This document shows positions 43,808 through 52,755 of a stretch of DNA of 64,000 nt, piece by piece. A program made the position numbers and the translations under genes. Origin of the DNA: CAYNUJ01 sp964573255 (GTDB lineage Bacteria > Bacteroidota > Ignavibacteria > Ignavibacteriales > Melioribacteraceae); the NCBI GenBank assembly GCA_964573255.1, contig CAZNJB010000020.1:4713-68712 (forward strand), read 5' to 3'. The number at the start of each line of letters is the position of its first letter. Position 1 is the first letter of the stretch. A model generated the notes under the pieces. It saw nothing but the letters and a program-made list of their open reading frames with translations, was not told where the DNA came from and made no database searches.

Positions 43808-45943
43808 ATGAAGATAATAGTTCAGACTCCGAGGGTGTTTGTATTTTTTACGCTGATTTTATTTATAAGTGCATTCTCTTCAATTCCGGAAGAAGGGATG
43901 TATCCATTAAGCGATATTCCCAAGGATGCATTAGTGGATGCCGGGTTAAAAATCAATCCAGACGAAATTTATAATCCGAATGGAATCAGTTTAATTGATG
44001 CACTTGTAAATATTGGCGGTTGTACCGGTTCTTTTGTATCGAAAGACGGATTGATAATTACAAATCACCATTGTGCTTTCAGAGCGGTAAATAATGCCAG
44101 CACCCCTGAGCATAATTATTTAGAGGACGGATTTCTTGCAAAAGATAGAAGCGAAGAAATTCCTTCGCCAGGATATACAGTCAGAATTACCGAATCTTAT
44201 AAGGATGTTTCCGAAATAATACTGAGTGCAGTAGAAGGCATATCCGATGTCAAAGAGCGCGGACGAATTATTTCCGAAAAAATTAAAGAACTCGAAGAAG
44301 AAGCTAGCGATGAAGAAAATTCTATTACTGCGCAGGTTTCCGAAATGTTTGTCGGTAAAACATATATTTTGTTTAAGTATAGAATAATACGCGATGTACG
44401 TTTGGTTTATGCACCTCCCCGTTCAATTGGTGAGTTTGGCGGTGAGACTGATAACTGGATTTGGCCGCGTCATACAGGTGATTTTTCTTTTATGCGCGCT
44501 TATGTAGCTCCTGATGGAAGCGCTGCGGAGTATTCGGAAGAGAATGTTCCATATACACCAAAAAAATATTTGAAAGTAAATGCCGATGGTGTGGATGAGG
44601 GTGATTTTGTTTTCATTCTGGGTTATCCCGGCAGAACCTTTCGCCATCGTCCTTCTCAGTTTATTGAATACCAAATGAATTATCAGCTTCCGTTTATTTC
44701 CAATTTATATGATTGGATGATTAAGAAATATGAATCAATGAGCGAAGGGAATGTTGAACTCGAATTGAAATATGCTTCTACTATAAAAGGTTTGGCTAAT
44801 GTAATGAAAAATTACAAAGGCAAATTGATTGGACTGAAGCGTACTAATCTTTTAGAGAAAAAGAAAGCAGAGGAATCCGAACTTCAGAAATTTATTGATT
44901 CCCACCCTGAGTTAAATGAAAAATATGGGGACTTGCTCAAAGAGATCGACTTAAATTATAATGAATTATTTAAAATTGCCGAGGCCGATCTATGGTTCGG
45001 TAGATTATTCCGTTTTTCTTCAATTTTAAGCGCATCGGATTTTATAATTGATTATGTTAACCACGTTGAGAAAGAGGAAAATTATAAAGATTCCGAGTCT
45101 TTTCAGAAGGATTTTAATAGAATTAAATTTATGTTGAATAATCTGAACGATGAATTTGAACGGGATTTCCTCTTAAAGATGTTTGATATAGCGAATGGAT
45201 TTTCTTCCACATCTAAAATAGATGCTCTCGAAGGAATTGAGCCGGAATATTTTGTTGAAAATATTTTAATGAAGGCGAAATTTACAGATCAGGAGTATTT
45301 TAAGAATTTATTTGAACAAAATGCCGGTAATCTCATAAATGATTCAGATTCATTGCTGCAGTTTGTTCAGAGTTTGAAGAGTCAAAGATCTGAAGTGTCT
45401 GAAAAATCTAGGCTGTTAAATGCAAAGTTGAATGAACTCCTTACGGAACTTAATGAAGTTAAGCGCCTATGGAGAAAGACGAATTTTATTCCCGATGCAA
45501 ACCGTACTTTACGTTTGACTTACGGTTACATTAAAGGTTATACTCCTGCAGATGCCGTTTATTACAAACCTATAACAACTTTGGACGGAGTAATTGATAA
45601 AAGCTACCTCGGAGGAGAATATAAAATTCCACCTAAATTGAAAGAACTTTACGATGCACAAGATTTTGGTCGCTTTTATGATAAAGACGTAAATGGTTTG
45701 CCTGTATGCATACTTTATAATATGGATACCACCGGCGGAAACTCCGGAAGTCCAATTATGAATGCTTACGGCGAACTTATCGGTGTTAACTTTGATAGAG
45801 CGTTCGAAGCCACAATTAATGATTTTGCTTGGAATGAATCTTACAGCAGGTCAATTGGTGTGGATATTCGTTACGTACTCTGGATAATGAGTAAATTTAG
45901 CGGTGCCGATAATTTGCTTGAGGAGATGGGTGTGCAGTTGTGA
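43808..45943 (+). CDS. S46 family dipeptidyl-peptidase, DPP11-like
   Basis: An exported 711-residue serine peptidase of family S46, which removes dipeptides from the N-terminus of peptides in asaccharolytic Bacteroidota. The trypsin-like domain is split by a helical insertion: His within TNHHCAF (residues 86-89), Asp within the TDNWIWPRHTGDF region and Ser646 in TGGNSGSPIMN. Arg664 lies 18 residues after Ser646 in GVNFDRAFEATIND; in Porphyromonas DPP11 the Arg at the equivalent spacing gives Asp/Glu specificity, whereas DPP7 has Gly. I therefore prefer the acidic-residue type (inference). The ATG at 43808 follows AAGGA. A signal peptide ends near FSSIPEEG. Confidence 0.9.
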   Translation: MKIIVQTPRVFVFFTLILFISAFSSIPEEGMYPLSDIPKDALVDAGLKINPDEIYNPNGISLIDALVNIGGCTGSFVSKDGLIITNHHCAFRAVNNASTPEHNYLEDGFLAKDRSEEIPSPGYTVRITESYKDVSEIILSAVEGISDVKERGRIISEKIKELEEEASDEENSITAQVSEMFVGKTYILFKYRIIRDVRLVYAPPRSIGEFGGETDNWIWPRHTGDFSFMRAYVAPDGSAAEYSEENVPYTPKKYLKVNADGVDEGDFVFILGYPGRTFRHRPSQFIEYQMNYQLPFISNLYDWMIKKYESMSEGNVELELKYASTIKGLANVMKNYKGKLIGLKRTNLLEKKKAEESELQKFIDSHPELNEKYGDLLKEIDLNYNELFKIAEADLWFGRLFRFSSILSASDFIIDYVNHVEKEENYKDSESFQKDFNRIKFMLNNLNDEFERDFLLKMFDIANGFSSTSKIDALEGIEPEYFVENILMKAKFTDQEYFKNLFEQNAGNLINDSDSLLQFVQSLKSQRSEVSEKSRLLNAKLNELLTELNEVKRLWRKTNFIPDANRTLRLTYGYIKGYTPADAVYYKPITTLDGVIDKSYLGGEYKIPPKLKELYDAQDFGRFYDKDVNGLPVCILYNMDTTGGNSGSPIMNAYGELIGVNFDRAFEATINDFAWNESYSRSIGVDIRYVLWIMSKFSGADNLLEEMGVQL

Positions 45944-46008
45944 CAGGTTGAAGGATAATTGTAAGATTGAGTGAACAAGGTTTTATGAATTTTTAATTGG
46001 GATACAAA

Positions 46009-47406
46009 ATGAATAATCAACAAAATGAAATAAATGAATTATTCGAACTTCAGAAAAAGGCGAAGGAGAACATTTCCGCTAGCGATTATAGAGAACGGAA
46101 AGAAAAACTCCGCCGACTGCTAAAGCAAATACTGGATTACCGGGATGAAATAACTGATGCGATTTACAACGATTTCCGCAAATCGAAAGAAGAAACTCAC
46201 CTAACGGAAATAATTCCGGTTACGGTCGAGTTGCGTTATGTGATGCGGAATTTGAAAAAATGGATGAAACCGAAAAGAGTATTCCCTCCCATTCAATTTT
46301 TCGGTTCGCAGAACAAAATCATTTATCGACCAAAAGGTAATTGCTTAATTATCTCTCCGTGGAATTATCCTTTTTTGCTGGCAATAGGCCCAATAATTTC
46401 TGCCGTTGCCGCAGGTAATACTGTAATATTAAAACCGGCGGAAAGAACGCCTAATACTTCCGCATTGTTGAAACGTTTATTGGAAGGCGTTTTTAGCAAA
46501 GAAGAATTAGCGGTTGTAGAAGGGGATAAAGTAGTTTCTCAAAAACTGCTTGAACTTCCTTTTGACCATATCTTTTTTACCGGCGGAACCGAAATAGGTA
46601 AAATCATTATGAGCGCTGCTGCCAAGAACCTTACTTCCGTTACGCTTGAGCTGGGAGGTAAATCGCCTGTTATTATTGACCGATCAGCTAATATAGATTT
46701 GGCTGCAAAACGAATTGCTTGGGGTAAATTTATAAATTCGGGGCAAACTTGTATTGCGCCCGATTATGTTTTAGCCGATGCGGCAATAATTGATGAAGTG
46801 AAAGAGAAGATTAAATTGTTCGCTCAAAAATATTATAAGGATGAAGAAGATACCCCATACAGCGGCATAGTTGACGAAACGCATAAAAGCAAACTGACCG
46901 AGCTATTAAATGATGCAGTAGAAAAGGGAGCTAATCCGGAAAAGATAAACTCTTTTAATCATCCGGATAAATTTGATCCGGTCATTTTAACCGGAATTAA
47001 ATCTAATTCCGAAATATCACATCAAGAAATTTTCGGTCCCATATTACCAGTGACTCCGTACAAATCCGAAGAGGAGTTATTTAATATTATTAATGAAAAC
47101 CCGAATCCATTATCGCTTTATATTTTCAGTAGAAATAAGAAATTCATTGATTTGGTAACCAAAAAGGTAAATACAGGCAGCGTTGTAGTGAACGAAACGG
47201 TACTTCATTTTGCGGATTACAAACTTCCTTTCGGAGGTGTGCGGCAAAGTGGTATAGGACGTTCGCACGGATATTACGGGTTCCTCGAATTTTCAAATGA
47301 AACTGCTTTCTTCAAGCAGCCTCGCTTTTCCGTTATCGGAATGCTTTACCCGCCTTATAATAACTTTAAGAGAAAAGTAATAGATATTACGGAAAGGTAT
47401 TTGTGA
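46009..47406 (+). CDS. aldehyde dehydrogenase (class 3-like)
   Basis: A 465-residue NAD(P)-dependent aldehyde dehydrogenase. It has the proton-abstracting Glu in TLELGGKSPVIID and the catalytic Cys in NSGQTCIAPDYVL, with the coenzyme loop FTGGTEIGKIIM. The short N-terminus and FKRK-ending C-terminus match ALDH3/CalB-like enzymes that oxidise medium- or long-chain aldehydes, rather than betaine or succinate-semialdehyde enzymes. The ATG at 46009 is preceded by GGGA. Stop lies 12 bases before the convergent PIN-domain gene. Confidence 0.9.
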   Translation: MNNQQNEINELFELQKKAKENISASDYRERKEKLRRLLKQILDYRDEITDAIYNDFRKSKEETHLTEIIPVTVELRYVMRNLKKWMKPKRVFPPIQFFGSQNKIIYRPKGNCLIISPWNYPFLLAIGPIISAVAAGNTVILKPAERTPNTSALLKRLLEGVFSKEELAVVEGDKVVSQKLLELPFDHIFFTGGTEIGKIIMSAAAKNLTSVTLELGGKSPVIIDRSANIDLAAKRIAWGKFINSGQTCIAPDYVLADAAIIDEVKEKIKLFAQKYYKDEEDTPYSGIVDETHKSKLTELLNDAVEKGANPEKINSFNHPDKFDPVILTGIKSNSEISHQEIFGPILPVTPYKSEEELFNIINENPNPLSLYIFSRNKKFIDLVTKKVNTGSVVVNETVLHFADYKLPFGGVRQSGIGRSHGYYGFLEFSNETAFFKQPRFSVIGMLYPPYNNFKRKVIDITERYL

Positions 47407-47418
47407 TGTGAAAATTAT

Positions 47419-47985
47419 TTAATAGTCCATAAAGATATCACCAAAATTTTTTTCAATATCTATATTGAAATTCTTTGGCAAATCCTTTTCATATTTCCAG
47501 TATTCTGTTATTTGTTTTATTTTGTCTACAGAAATAAATTTTTCATCTAGCATTAATTTTAGTAGTTGAATAGTTGAATAAACTACAACGTCAAACTCTT
47601 TGCACGTTTGAATCATTTTTTCGTCATCTGTTACTAACGGTATTCCCAATTGAAGCGCTGTTGCAATGCAGTAAATATCAATTCTCGAAAGACCAAATTC
47701 TTGTTCGTGCTGGAATACCCAGATAAATTCGTACGTATGCTCGATTTCATTTTTATCTTGTTGAGATAATTGTAGCCTCTTTTTTCGGTTATCGATGTAT
47801 TCTTGTGCTTTTGCCCAATAGAACTTAGTTTTTAATCTATGACTTTTACCAAATTCTTCCTCAAATCTTCTGTGAATATAAAGCGTATATTGTTTCTTTC
47901 CGAATGGCACACCTAAGAGTGGTCGGATTGATTGTGCTAATCTTAAATAAGCATTTGTATCCAATAATATTTTACTTTGAGGCAT
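47419..47985 (-). CDS. PIN-domain protein, putative toxin of a toxin-antitoxin-like pair
   Basis: A 188-residue PIN-fold protein, a predicted Mg-dependent ribonuclease. Acidic residues expected at the active site are visible: Asp9 in ILLDTNAY, Glu residues near 41-44 (RRFEEEFGK), Asp in LSRIDIYCIATAL and Asp-Asp in LVTDDEKM. This matches a DUF4411-like PIN group often found behind an XRE-ImmA gene. It overlaps the upstream XRE-ImmA gene by 14 bases, so expression is coupled. A toxin-antitoxin or stress-controlled ribonuclease role is inferred from this arrangement. Confidence 0.78.
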   Translation of the reverse strand: MPQSKILLDTNAYLRLAQSIRPLLGVPFGKKQYTLYIHRRFEEEFGKSHRLKTKFYWAKAQEYIDNRKKRLQLSQQDKNEIEHTYEFIWVFQHEQEFGLSRIDIYCIATALQLGIPLVTDDEKMIQTCKEFDVVVYSTIQLLKLMLDEKFISVDKIKQITEYWKYEKDLPKNFNIDIEKNFGDIFMDY

Positions 47986-49102
47986 TTATTATGTAATCAT
48001 AGATTTCTTTCGCGTCAATTACCGATATATTAAGAGCTTGATGAACAAATCCTTCGGTAAGCCCTTTATCTTTATTATAATCTGAAAGTAAGTCGAAAAA
48101 GATAGTTCCAAAAATTTCTTTTGCTTTTAGAATGTATTCTTCCGCTTTTATGTCGCCGGTTTTAAATATTGACTGACTAACCAAATTAAAATTTTTATTA
48201 AAATTAGTCACCGCTCCGTGAAAATTTTTCCCTAAATATAATTTATTCAGACGTTTATTGTTGGCATATTTATCCAATTCCTTTTGTATGTTCACCGGAG
48301 AAATAACCAGTTCTTCAGCTGATTTTAATATTGAGTTTATTTTCGCGCCCACACCTCTCAACTTACTCACTTCCTGATATTTTTTCTCAGCTAAGTTTTC
48401 GGGAAATAAAAAAGCTCCGGCGAAATTATCGGCAAATTTCTCTCCCGCATTTGCGGATAATTCCGGTGTTAATACATGACCCAATTCGTGAACCAACCAA
48501 AATTTAAAATCAAATATATTTGTATCTAAGTTCACATAAATCCACGTAGTTTGACTTTGCGGAAGGTAAATATGCAAAGCATTTTCATGCGCTTTTTGAT
48601 TACCAAGTAATACGGGAATCAAGATGACATTAAGAGAATTAAGTAAATCGATTAACTCAATAAACTCTATTTTATCGTTTTTCAGGTCGAATTTATCTCT
48701 AATTATTTTTATTGCTTTTTGGATATACTCATAATTATTCTGCGGATCTTTTAATTCGGGAGGTTTCATCATCATTGAGGAGGGAAGATATTTTACTAAT
48801 CTTTCTAATGTATAACCTGTTTGTTTTGCTCTTGCGATATGTTCGTCTCTTGTTTTAGCACCGCGTACCTTCCTGAAGGCAACGATAGGCTCATTCTTTG
48901 TTTCTCTTTCTACAAGTTCTGTATAACTTAAATTTAACAGCTTACCTAATTGTAATAATTTTGCCGGTTTAGGAAGGGCTTTGTTGTTCATCCATTGCGA
49001 TACGGCTTCTCTACTTACGTTAAGTTCCTTGCTTAAAGAAGATTGGTTATACCCGTATTCAACGAGTTTTTCCCTTACTAGATTAGAATTTAGTTTTTTC
49101 AT
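47972..49102 (-). CDS. XRE helix-turn-helix regulator fused to ImmA/IrrE metallopeptidase
   Basis: A 376-residue protein in two domains. Residues about 5-60 form an XRE helix-turn-helix (NQSSLSKELNVSREAVSQWMNN), and the ImmA/IrrE zinc-peptidase domain has HELGH at residues 205-209, followed by a downstream EKFADNFAGAFLFP carrying the third ligand. Such fusions bind and can cut a repressor partner. I place the start at the ATG at 49102; an in-frame extension to 49147 would reach back over the promoter. It overlaps the PIN gene by 14 bases. Autoregulation is suggested by tandem 9-bp repeats covering its own -35 box. The last 75 residues are helical without a recognised domain. Confidence 0.85.
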   Translation of the reverse strand: MKKLNSNLVREKLVEYGYNQSSLSKELNVSREAVSQWMNNKALPKPAKLLQLGKLLNLSYTELVERETKNEPIVAFRKVRGAKTRDEHIARAKQTGYTLERLVKYLPSSMMMKPPELKDPQNNYEYIQKAIKIIRDKFDLKNDKIEFIELIDLLNSLNVILIPVLLGNQKAHENALHIYLPQSQTTWIYVNLDTNIFDFKFWLVHELGHVLTPELSANAGEKFADNFAGAFLFPENLAEKKYQEVSKLRGVGAKINSILKSAEELVISPVNIQKELDKYANNKRLNKLYLGKNFHGAVTNFNKNFNLVSQSIFKTGDIKAEEYILKAKEIFGTIFFDLLSDYNKDKGLTEGFVHQALNISVIDAKEIYDYIINASK

Positions 49103-49108
49103 ATAACA

Positions 49109-49149
49109 ATAATAGATAATCAAATCAACATTGTCAAGTTTTGTCAAGT
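49109..49149 (-). promoter_or_regulatory. promoter with tandem operator-like repeats for the XRE-ImmA/PIN pair
   Basis: On the minus strand TTGACA (49137-49132) and TATTAT (49114-49109) are 17 bases apart, a near-ideal sigma-70 promoter whose predicted start is the A of the ATG at 49102, so the transcript would be leaderless. On the plus strand TTGTCAAGT occurs twice (49131-49139 and 49141-49149) with a 10-base period, one helical turn, overlapping the -35 box: a plausible site for the XRE domain. Confidence 0.65.
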
Positions 49150-49291
49150 GTTTTCATGATATTTCAATTAATATTACCTTCAAAAGGATAATATTTTATA
49201 AAGATTATGTGAAAAATGAAAATTAAAAACTTTTGTACATTAACTCCCTTTATATTTAAATTGCTTCCGTTGTTTTACGAAATAGGTAAAT

Positions 49292-51502
49292 ATGGATAAA
49301 GTCAAAAAAGGTTTCGGTACTGCGCCGGTATTTTTCACTTCAATTTCCACTATTCTCGGCGCAATTTTATTTTTAAGATTTGGTTATGCCGTTGGAACGG
49401 TTGGTTTTTGGGGTGTTGTTGCTATAATACTTATAGGGCATTTGGTAACAATACCTACCGCATTAGCGATTTCGGAAATTGCCACTAATGAAAAAGTAAA
49501 AGGAGGTGGAGAATATTTTATTATTTCCCGTTCCTTCGGATTAAACATAGGCGCAACTATCGGGATTGCGCTATACCTTTCGCAAACAATTAGTATAGCG
49601 TTCTATATAATTGCATTTACCGAAGCCTTCTCTCCAATTTTCGATTATCTGAGAAATAACTTCGGATTCTTTTTGCCTAAACAGGCTATCAGTATTCCGG
49701 CTCTAATTCTTCTTTCGGCTTTAATATTAAAAAAAGGCGCAAGCATTGGAGTCAAGTTGTTATACATTGTTGTGGTGATTCTATTTATTTCACTTGCCTT
49801 TTTCTTTTTCGGTTCACCGATAGATGGCTATACTTCAACCGGAACTTTATTCAATGATTCGTTCAGAAACCCCGAGCAATTATTTGTTGTGTTTGCCATT
49901 ATATTCCCTGCTTTTACCGGAATGACTGCTGGAGTAGGACTTTCGGGCGATTTGCGGGATCCGAAGAAATCCATTCCTATGGGAACAATTTTGGGAACCG
50001 TTACGGGTATGATAGTTTATTTCTTTGTTACATATAAGTTGAATATATCTGCACCGCCGAGTGAGCTGGTTAACGACCAATTGATTATGAGTCGGATTGC
50101 TGTGTTTGGCAATATAATAATTCCGCTTGGGTTAGCGGCTTCAACGGTTTCATCTGCTATCGGTTCGATATTAGTTGCACCGAGAACCCTTCAAGCATTA
50201 AGCCGAGATCATTCATTCCCCTCTGAATCGGTAAATCGCTGGTTATCTAAAGGAATTGGGGAATTAGGTGAACCTCTTAACGCAACAATTGTTTCGAGTA
50301 TTATTGCTCTCGTATTTGTCGCCATTGGTGATGTGAATGCAGTTGCTACAGTTATTACAATGTTCTTTATGGTAACTTACGGTTCCATTTGTTTAATCTC
50401 TTTTTTATATCATTTCGGTTCAGACCCATCCTACCGACCGACTTTCAAATCGAAATGGTATGTTTCCGGACTAGGGTTTGTATTATCGACTTGGTTGATG
50501 TTTCAAATAAGCACTATTTATGCGGTCTCTTCCCTCGTAATAATGACTACGATTTACTTGGGAATAAATTATTATCATAAAGAACGCGGTGGATTGGAGG
50601 CAATATTCCAAGGCGCTATTTATCAATTCAGTAGGAGATTAACTGTATTTACACAGCAGGCAAAGAAGAAAGATCAAGGCTGGAGACCTTCGGCAATTTG
50701 TGTTTCATCCGATACTTTTGAGCGAGACAAAGTAATTCACCTGTTAAGCTGGATATCTTACAGATATGGATTTGGAACTTATATTCATCTGATTAAAGGA
50801 TATTATTCCAAGGAAAAATGTGAAGAAGCAGAGAAAGTACTCGATAAATTGTTGAACAAGATGTCTTTCATCAAAGGCGATATTTACATCGATACGATTA
50901 TCTCGCCTTCCTTTACGTCGGCAATCGCTCAAGTAGTTCAGCTTCCAAGTCCATCGGGTATGGAAAACAATATGGTGATTTTTGAGTATGATAAAAAGGA
51001 TCCTCAAAACCTGCCGCAAATATTGGAGAATATTTCACTTGTACAAGCAGGTAAATTTGATGTTTGCATACTTGGTTCTTCTTCAAGAAATACTCAATTC
51101 GAAAACGGGATTCACGTATGGATTAAGAATTGGGATGCAGATAATACCAATTTGATGATACTCCTTAGCTATATTATTATGGGTCATCCTTCTTGGAAAA
51201 ACGGTTATATAAAAATATTTAGCGTTTGTCCCGAAGGTGAATATTCGAATGAAATGAATAATCTGAAAGAACTGGTTCATTCCGGAAGGCTGCCTATTTC
51301 GGATAATAATATTGAGGTGATTGAACTTAAAGGCGAAATTCAGATGAAAGAATTAATCAACGAAAAATCATCCGAAGCAGCTTTAACTATATTGGGCTTT
51401 AAGGAAGAATTAATTAAACACGAAGGTGTTTCATTCTTCGAGGGATATGATAAAATCGGAGATGTCCTATTTGTGGATGCAGAAGGAGATAAAAAATTAT
51501 AA
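49292..51502 (+). CDS. cation-chloride-cotransporter-like APC permease
   Basis: A 736-residue inner-membrane transporter of the APC superfamily, close to the cation-chloride cotransporter (SLC12-like) group. About 12 helices cover residues 10-440; GTAPVFFTSISTILGAILFLRFGYAVG and the unwound helix TAGVGLSGDLRDPKKSIPMG are typical. A soluble C-terminal half of about 300 residues (RPSAICVSSDTFERDKVIHLLSW onward) resembles the regulatory C-terminus of SLC12 members. The transported ions cannot be read directly; Na+, K+ and Cl- are the family norm. It is monocistronic. Confidence 0.85.
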   Translation: MDKVKKGFGTAPVFFTSISTILGAILFLRFGYAVGTVGFWGVVAIILIGHLVTIPTALAISEIATNEKVKGGGEYFIISRSFGLNIGATIGIALYLSQTISIAFYIIAFTEAFSPIFDYLRNNFGFFLPKQAISIPALILLSALILKKGASIGVKLLYIVVVILFISLAFFFFGSPIDGYTSTGTLFNDSFRNPEQLFVVFAIIFPAFTGMTAGVGLSGDLRDPKKSIPMGTILGTVTGMIVYFFVTYKLNISAPPSELVNDQLIMSRIAVFGNIIIPLGLAASTVSSAIGSILVAPRTLQALSRDHSFPSESVNRWLSKGIGELGEPLNATIVSSIIALVFVAIGDVNAVATVITMFFMVTYGSICLISFLYHFGSDPSYRPTFKSKWYVSGLGFVLSTWLMFQISTIYAVSSLVIMTTIYLGINYYHKERGGLEAIFQGAIYQFSRRLTVFTQQAKKKDQGWRPSAICVSSDTFERDKVIHLLSWISYRYGFGTYIHLIKGYYSKEKCEEAEKVLDKLLNKMSFIKGDIYIDTIISPSFTSAIAQVVQLPSPSGMENNMVIFEYDKKDPQNLPQILENISLVQAGKFDVCILGSSSRNTQFENGIHVWIKNWDADNTNLMILLSYIIMGHPSWKNGYIKIFSVCPEGEYSNEMNNLKELVHSGRLPISDNNIEVIELKGEIQMKELINEKSSEAALTILGFKEELIKHEGVSFFEGYDKIGDVLFVDAEGDKKL

Positions 51503-51961
51503 AGCATCAAGTAACTAATGGAATGATTGATCATCCTTAAGCGTAATCAATGAAATCCCTGTTATCACATAAAATCCAGGAATTATTTTTTCGTTATTCT
51601 CAAACAAACAGGGAATGTCCTGGTGAATATTACCGTTTTATCAAACTGGTAAGTTATAAAAAATGCAAAATGGATTTTTTGATGTGAATCTAGGAGGGTG
51701 ATGAGTTCTCTGTTAGTGAATTTTATCTTATTGTAAAATTCTACCGGCAGTTTTATATTTACTATTTAAGATCTATTCCCCAATGTAATTATATGTTTTA
51801 TCGGAATTAAAATCCGTAATTAGAAGAAACAACAACATTATGAGAATGAAATTACGCTCATTTAGGGGGATATTCACGTAATCTGGCAATTTAATAAACT
51901 TTTTGAATAAGTAATAAGAATTGATTATCTTTAAATCAGAAAAAAAAATCTTATATGCTAT
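51503..51961. other. 459-bp gap; pseudoknot-like pairings and regulatory DNA
   Basis: No gene is visible. Near the permease stop, TCCCTGTT (51556-51563) could pair with AACAGGGA (51607-51614), and CCAGGA (51576-51581) with TCCTGG (51618-51623); the order A-B-A'-B' is that of a pseudoknot, but the pairings are short and may be chance. The final 60 bases hold the candidate promoter and operator of the Rrf2 gene. Confidence 0.4.
51903..51931 (+). promoter_or_regulatory. candidate Rrf2 promoter with overlapping dyad
   Basis: TTGAAT (51903-51908), a 17-base spacer and TATCTT (51926-51931) form a plausible promoter 30 bases before the Rrf2 ATG. An imperfect dyad, AAGAAT-TGAT-TATCTT (51916-51931), covers the spacer and -10 box, and its left arm and spacing match a dyad before the cytochrome cluster at 55096-55111. 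I infer autoregulation by the Rrf2 protein. Confidence 0.45.
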
Positions 51962-52393
51962 ATGACAGTAATTTTTTCAAAAAAGTGCGAGCTTGCTATT
52001 CAAGCGGTATTATTGCTTTCGATTAAAAAGAGTAAATTAATTTTTAATTCGAAAGAAATATCAGACGAATTAAAAGTCCCGAAAGAATTCGTTTCCAAGA
52101 TGCTTCAAATTTTGACCGACAGTGGAATTGTCGGTTCTAAAAAAGGGAAGAGCGGCGGATTCTATTTGGCAAAACGCCCGAGTCAGATTCGTTTGATTGA
52201 TATCGTAGAAGCAATTGACGGTACTGATGTTTTTAATAAATGTGTACTCGGTTTCCCCGGATGTTCGGATGATCAGCCTTGTCCCGTACACGATAAATGG
52301 GGTAAGTTGAGAACTGAGGCTTATAGAATGCTTAGTGAAGAAACGCTCGAACAATTAAAGGAGAAGACTGTAAATAAAATTCTTTCCCTTTAA
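51962..52393 (+). CDS. Rrf2-family Fe-S transcriptional regulator
   Basis: A 143-residue regulator of the Rrf2 family (IscR/NsrR relatives). The N-terminal helix-turn-helix is in EISDELKVPKEFVSKMLQILTDSG, with the winged element SGGFYLAKRP. Three cysteines, Cys94, Cys101 and Cys107 (CVLGFPGCSDDQPC, spacing 6 and 5), can bind a 2Fe-2S or 4Fe-4S cluster that senses NO, oxygen or iron. It lies convergent with a dicluster ferredoxin and 3 kb from the haem-cytochrome cluster, the common setting of Rrf2 proteins that control N-oxide or hybrid-cluster genes. The ligand is not known from sequence. Confidence 0.87.
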   Translation: MTVIFSKKCELAIQAVLLLSIKKSKLIFNSKEISDELKVPKEFVSKMLQILTDSGIVGSKKGKSGGFYLAKRPSQIRLIDIVEAIDGTDVFNKCVLGFPGCSDDQPCPVHDKWGKLRTEAYRMLSEETLEQLKEKTVNKILSL

Positions 52394-52690
52394 TTATTCT
52401 TTGCTTGCAGTTAATACCCTTGAATAGTTGTTTTATAAATAACACGAATTTAAGAGTAAAACAAAAATCCGCAGTATTGATATCACCTTAATAAAATTAT
52501 TTTAATTTTTCAGACTAAAAGATCGGATTAATCCTTTAAATTTAACAATAATATATTCCCAACTTTTTTAATTGAACTATATTTATCAGAAGGGGTTTGC
52601 GTATTTCTTTCTTTTGGGGATAATCAAATACAATAGAGACTTAAACTGATAATTTTAAATTTTATCACAAATTAAATAATACTGATATAT
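52394..52690. other. AT-rich gap between convergent genes
   Basis: No coding frame or RNA is recognised in these 297 bases between the Rrf2 stop and the hairpin at 52691. It contains only the 3' regions of the Rrf2 and ferredoxin transcripts. Confidence 0.5.
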
Positions 52691-52731
52691 AATTAATTCG
52701 ATACGGATTGAATATCCGCATCGAATTAATT
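52691..52731 (-). terminator. long hairpin after the ferredoxin gene
   Basis: AATTAATTCGAT-A-CGGAT and ATCCG-C-ATCGAATTAATT pair over 18 positions with a single A-C mismatch around a five-base loop. It starts 24 bases downstream of the stop of the minus-strand ferredoxin gene. There is no strong T-tract, so it may be a terminator or an mRNA 3'-end stabiliser. Confidence 0.6.
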
Positions 52732-52755
52732 GAAAAGTTTAAGAGAAAGGAATTA

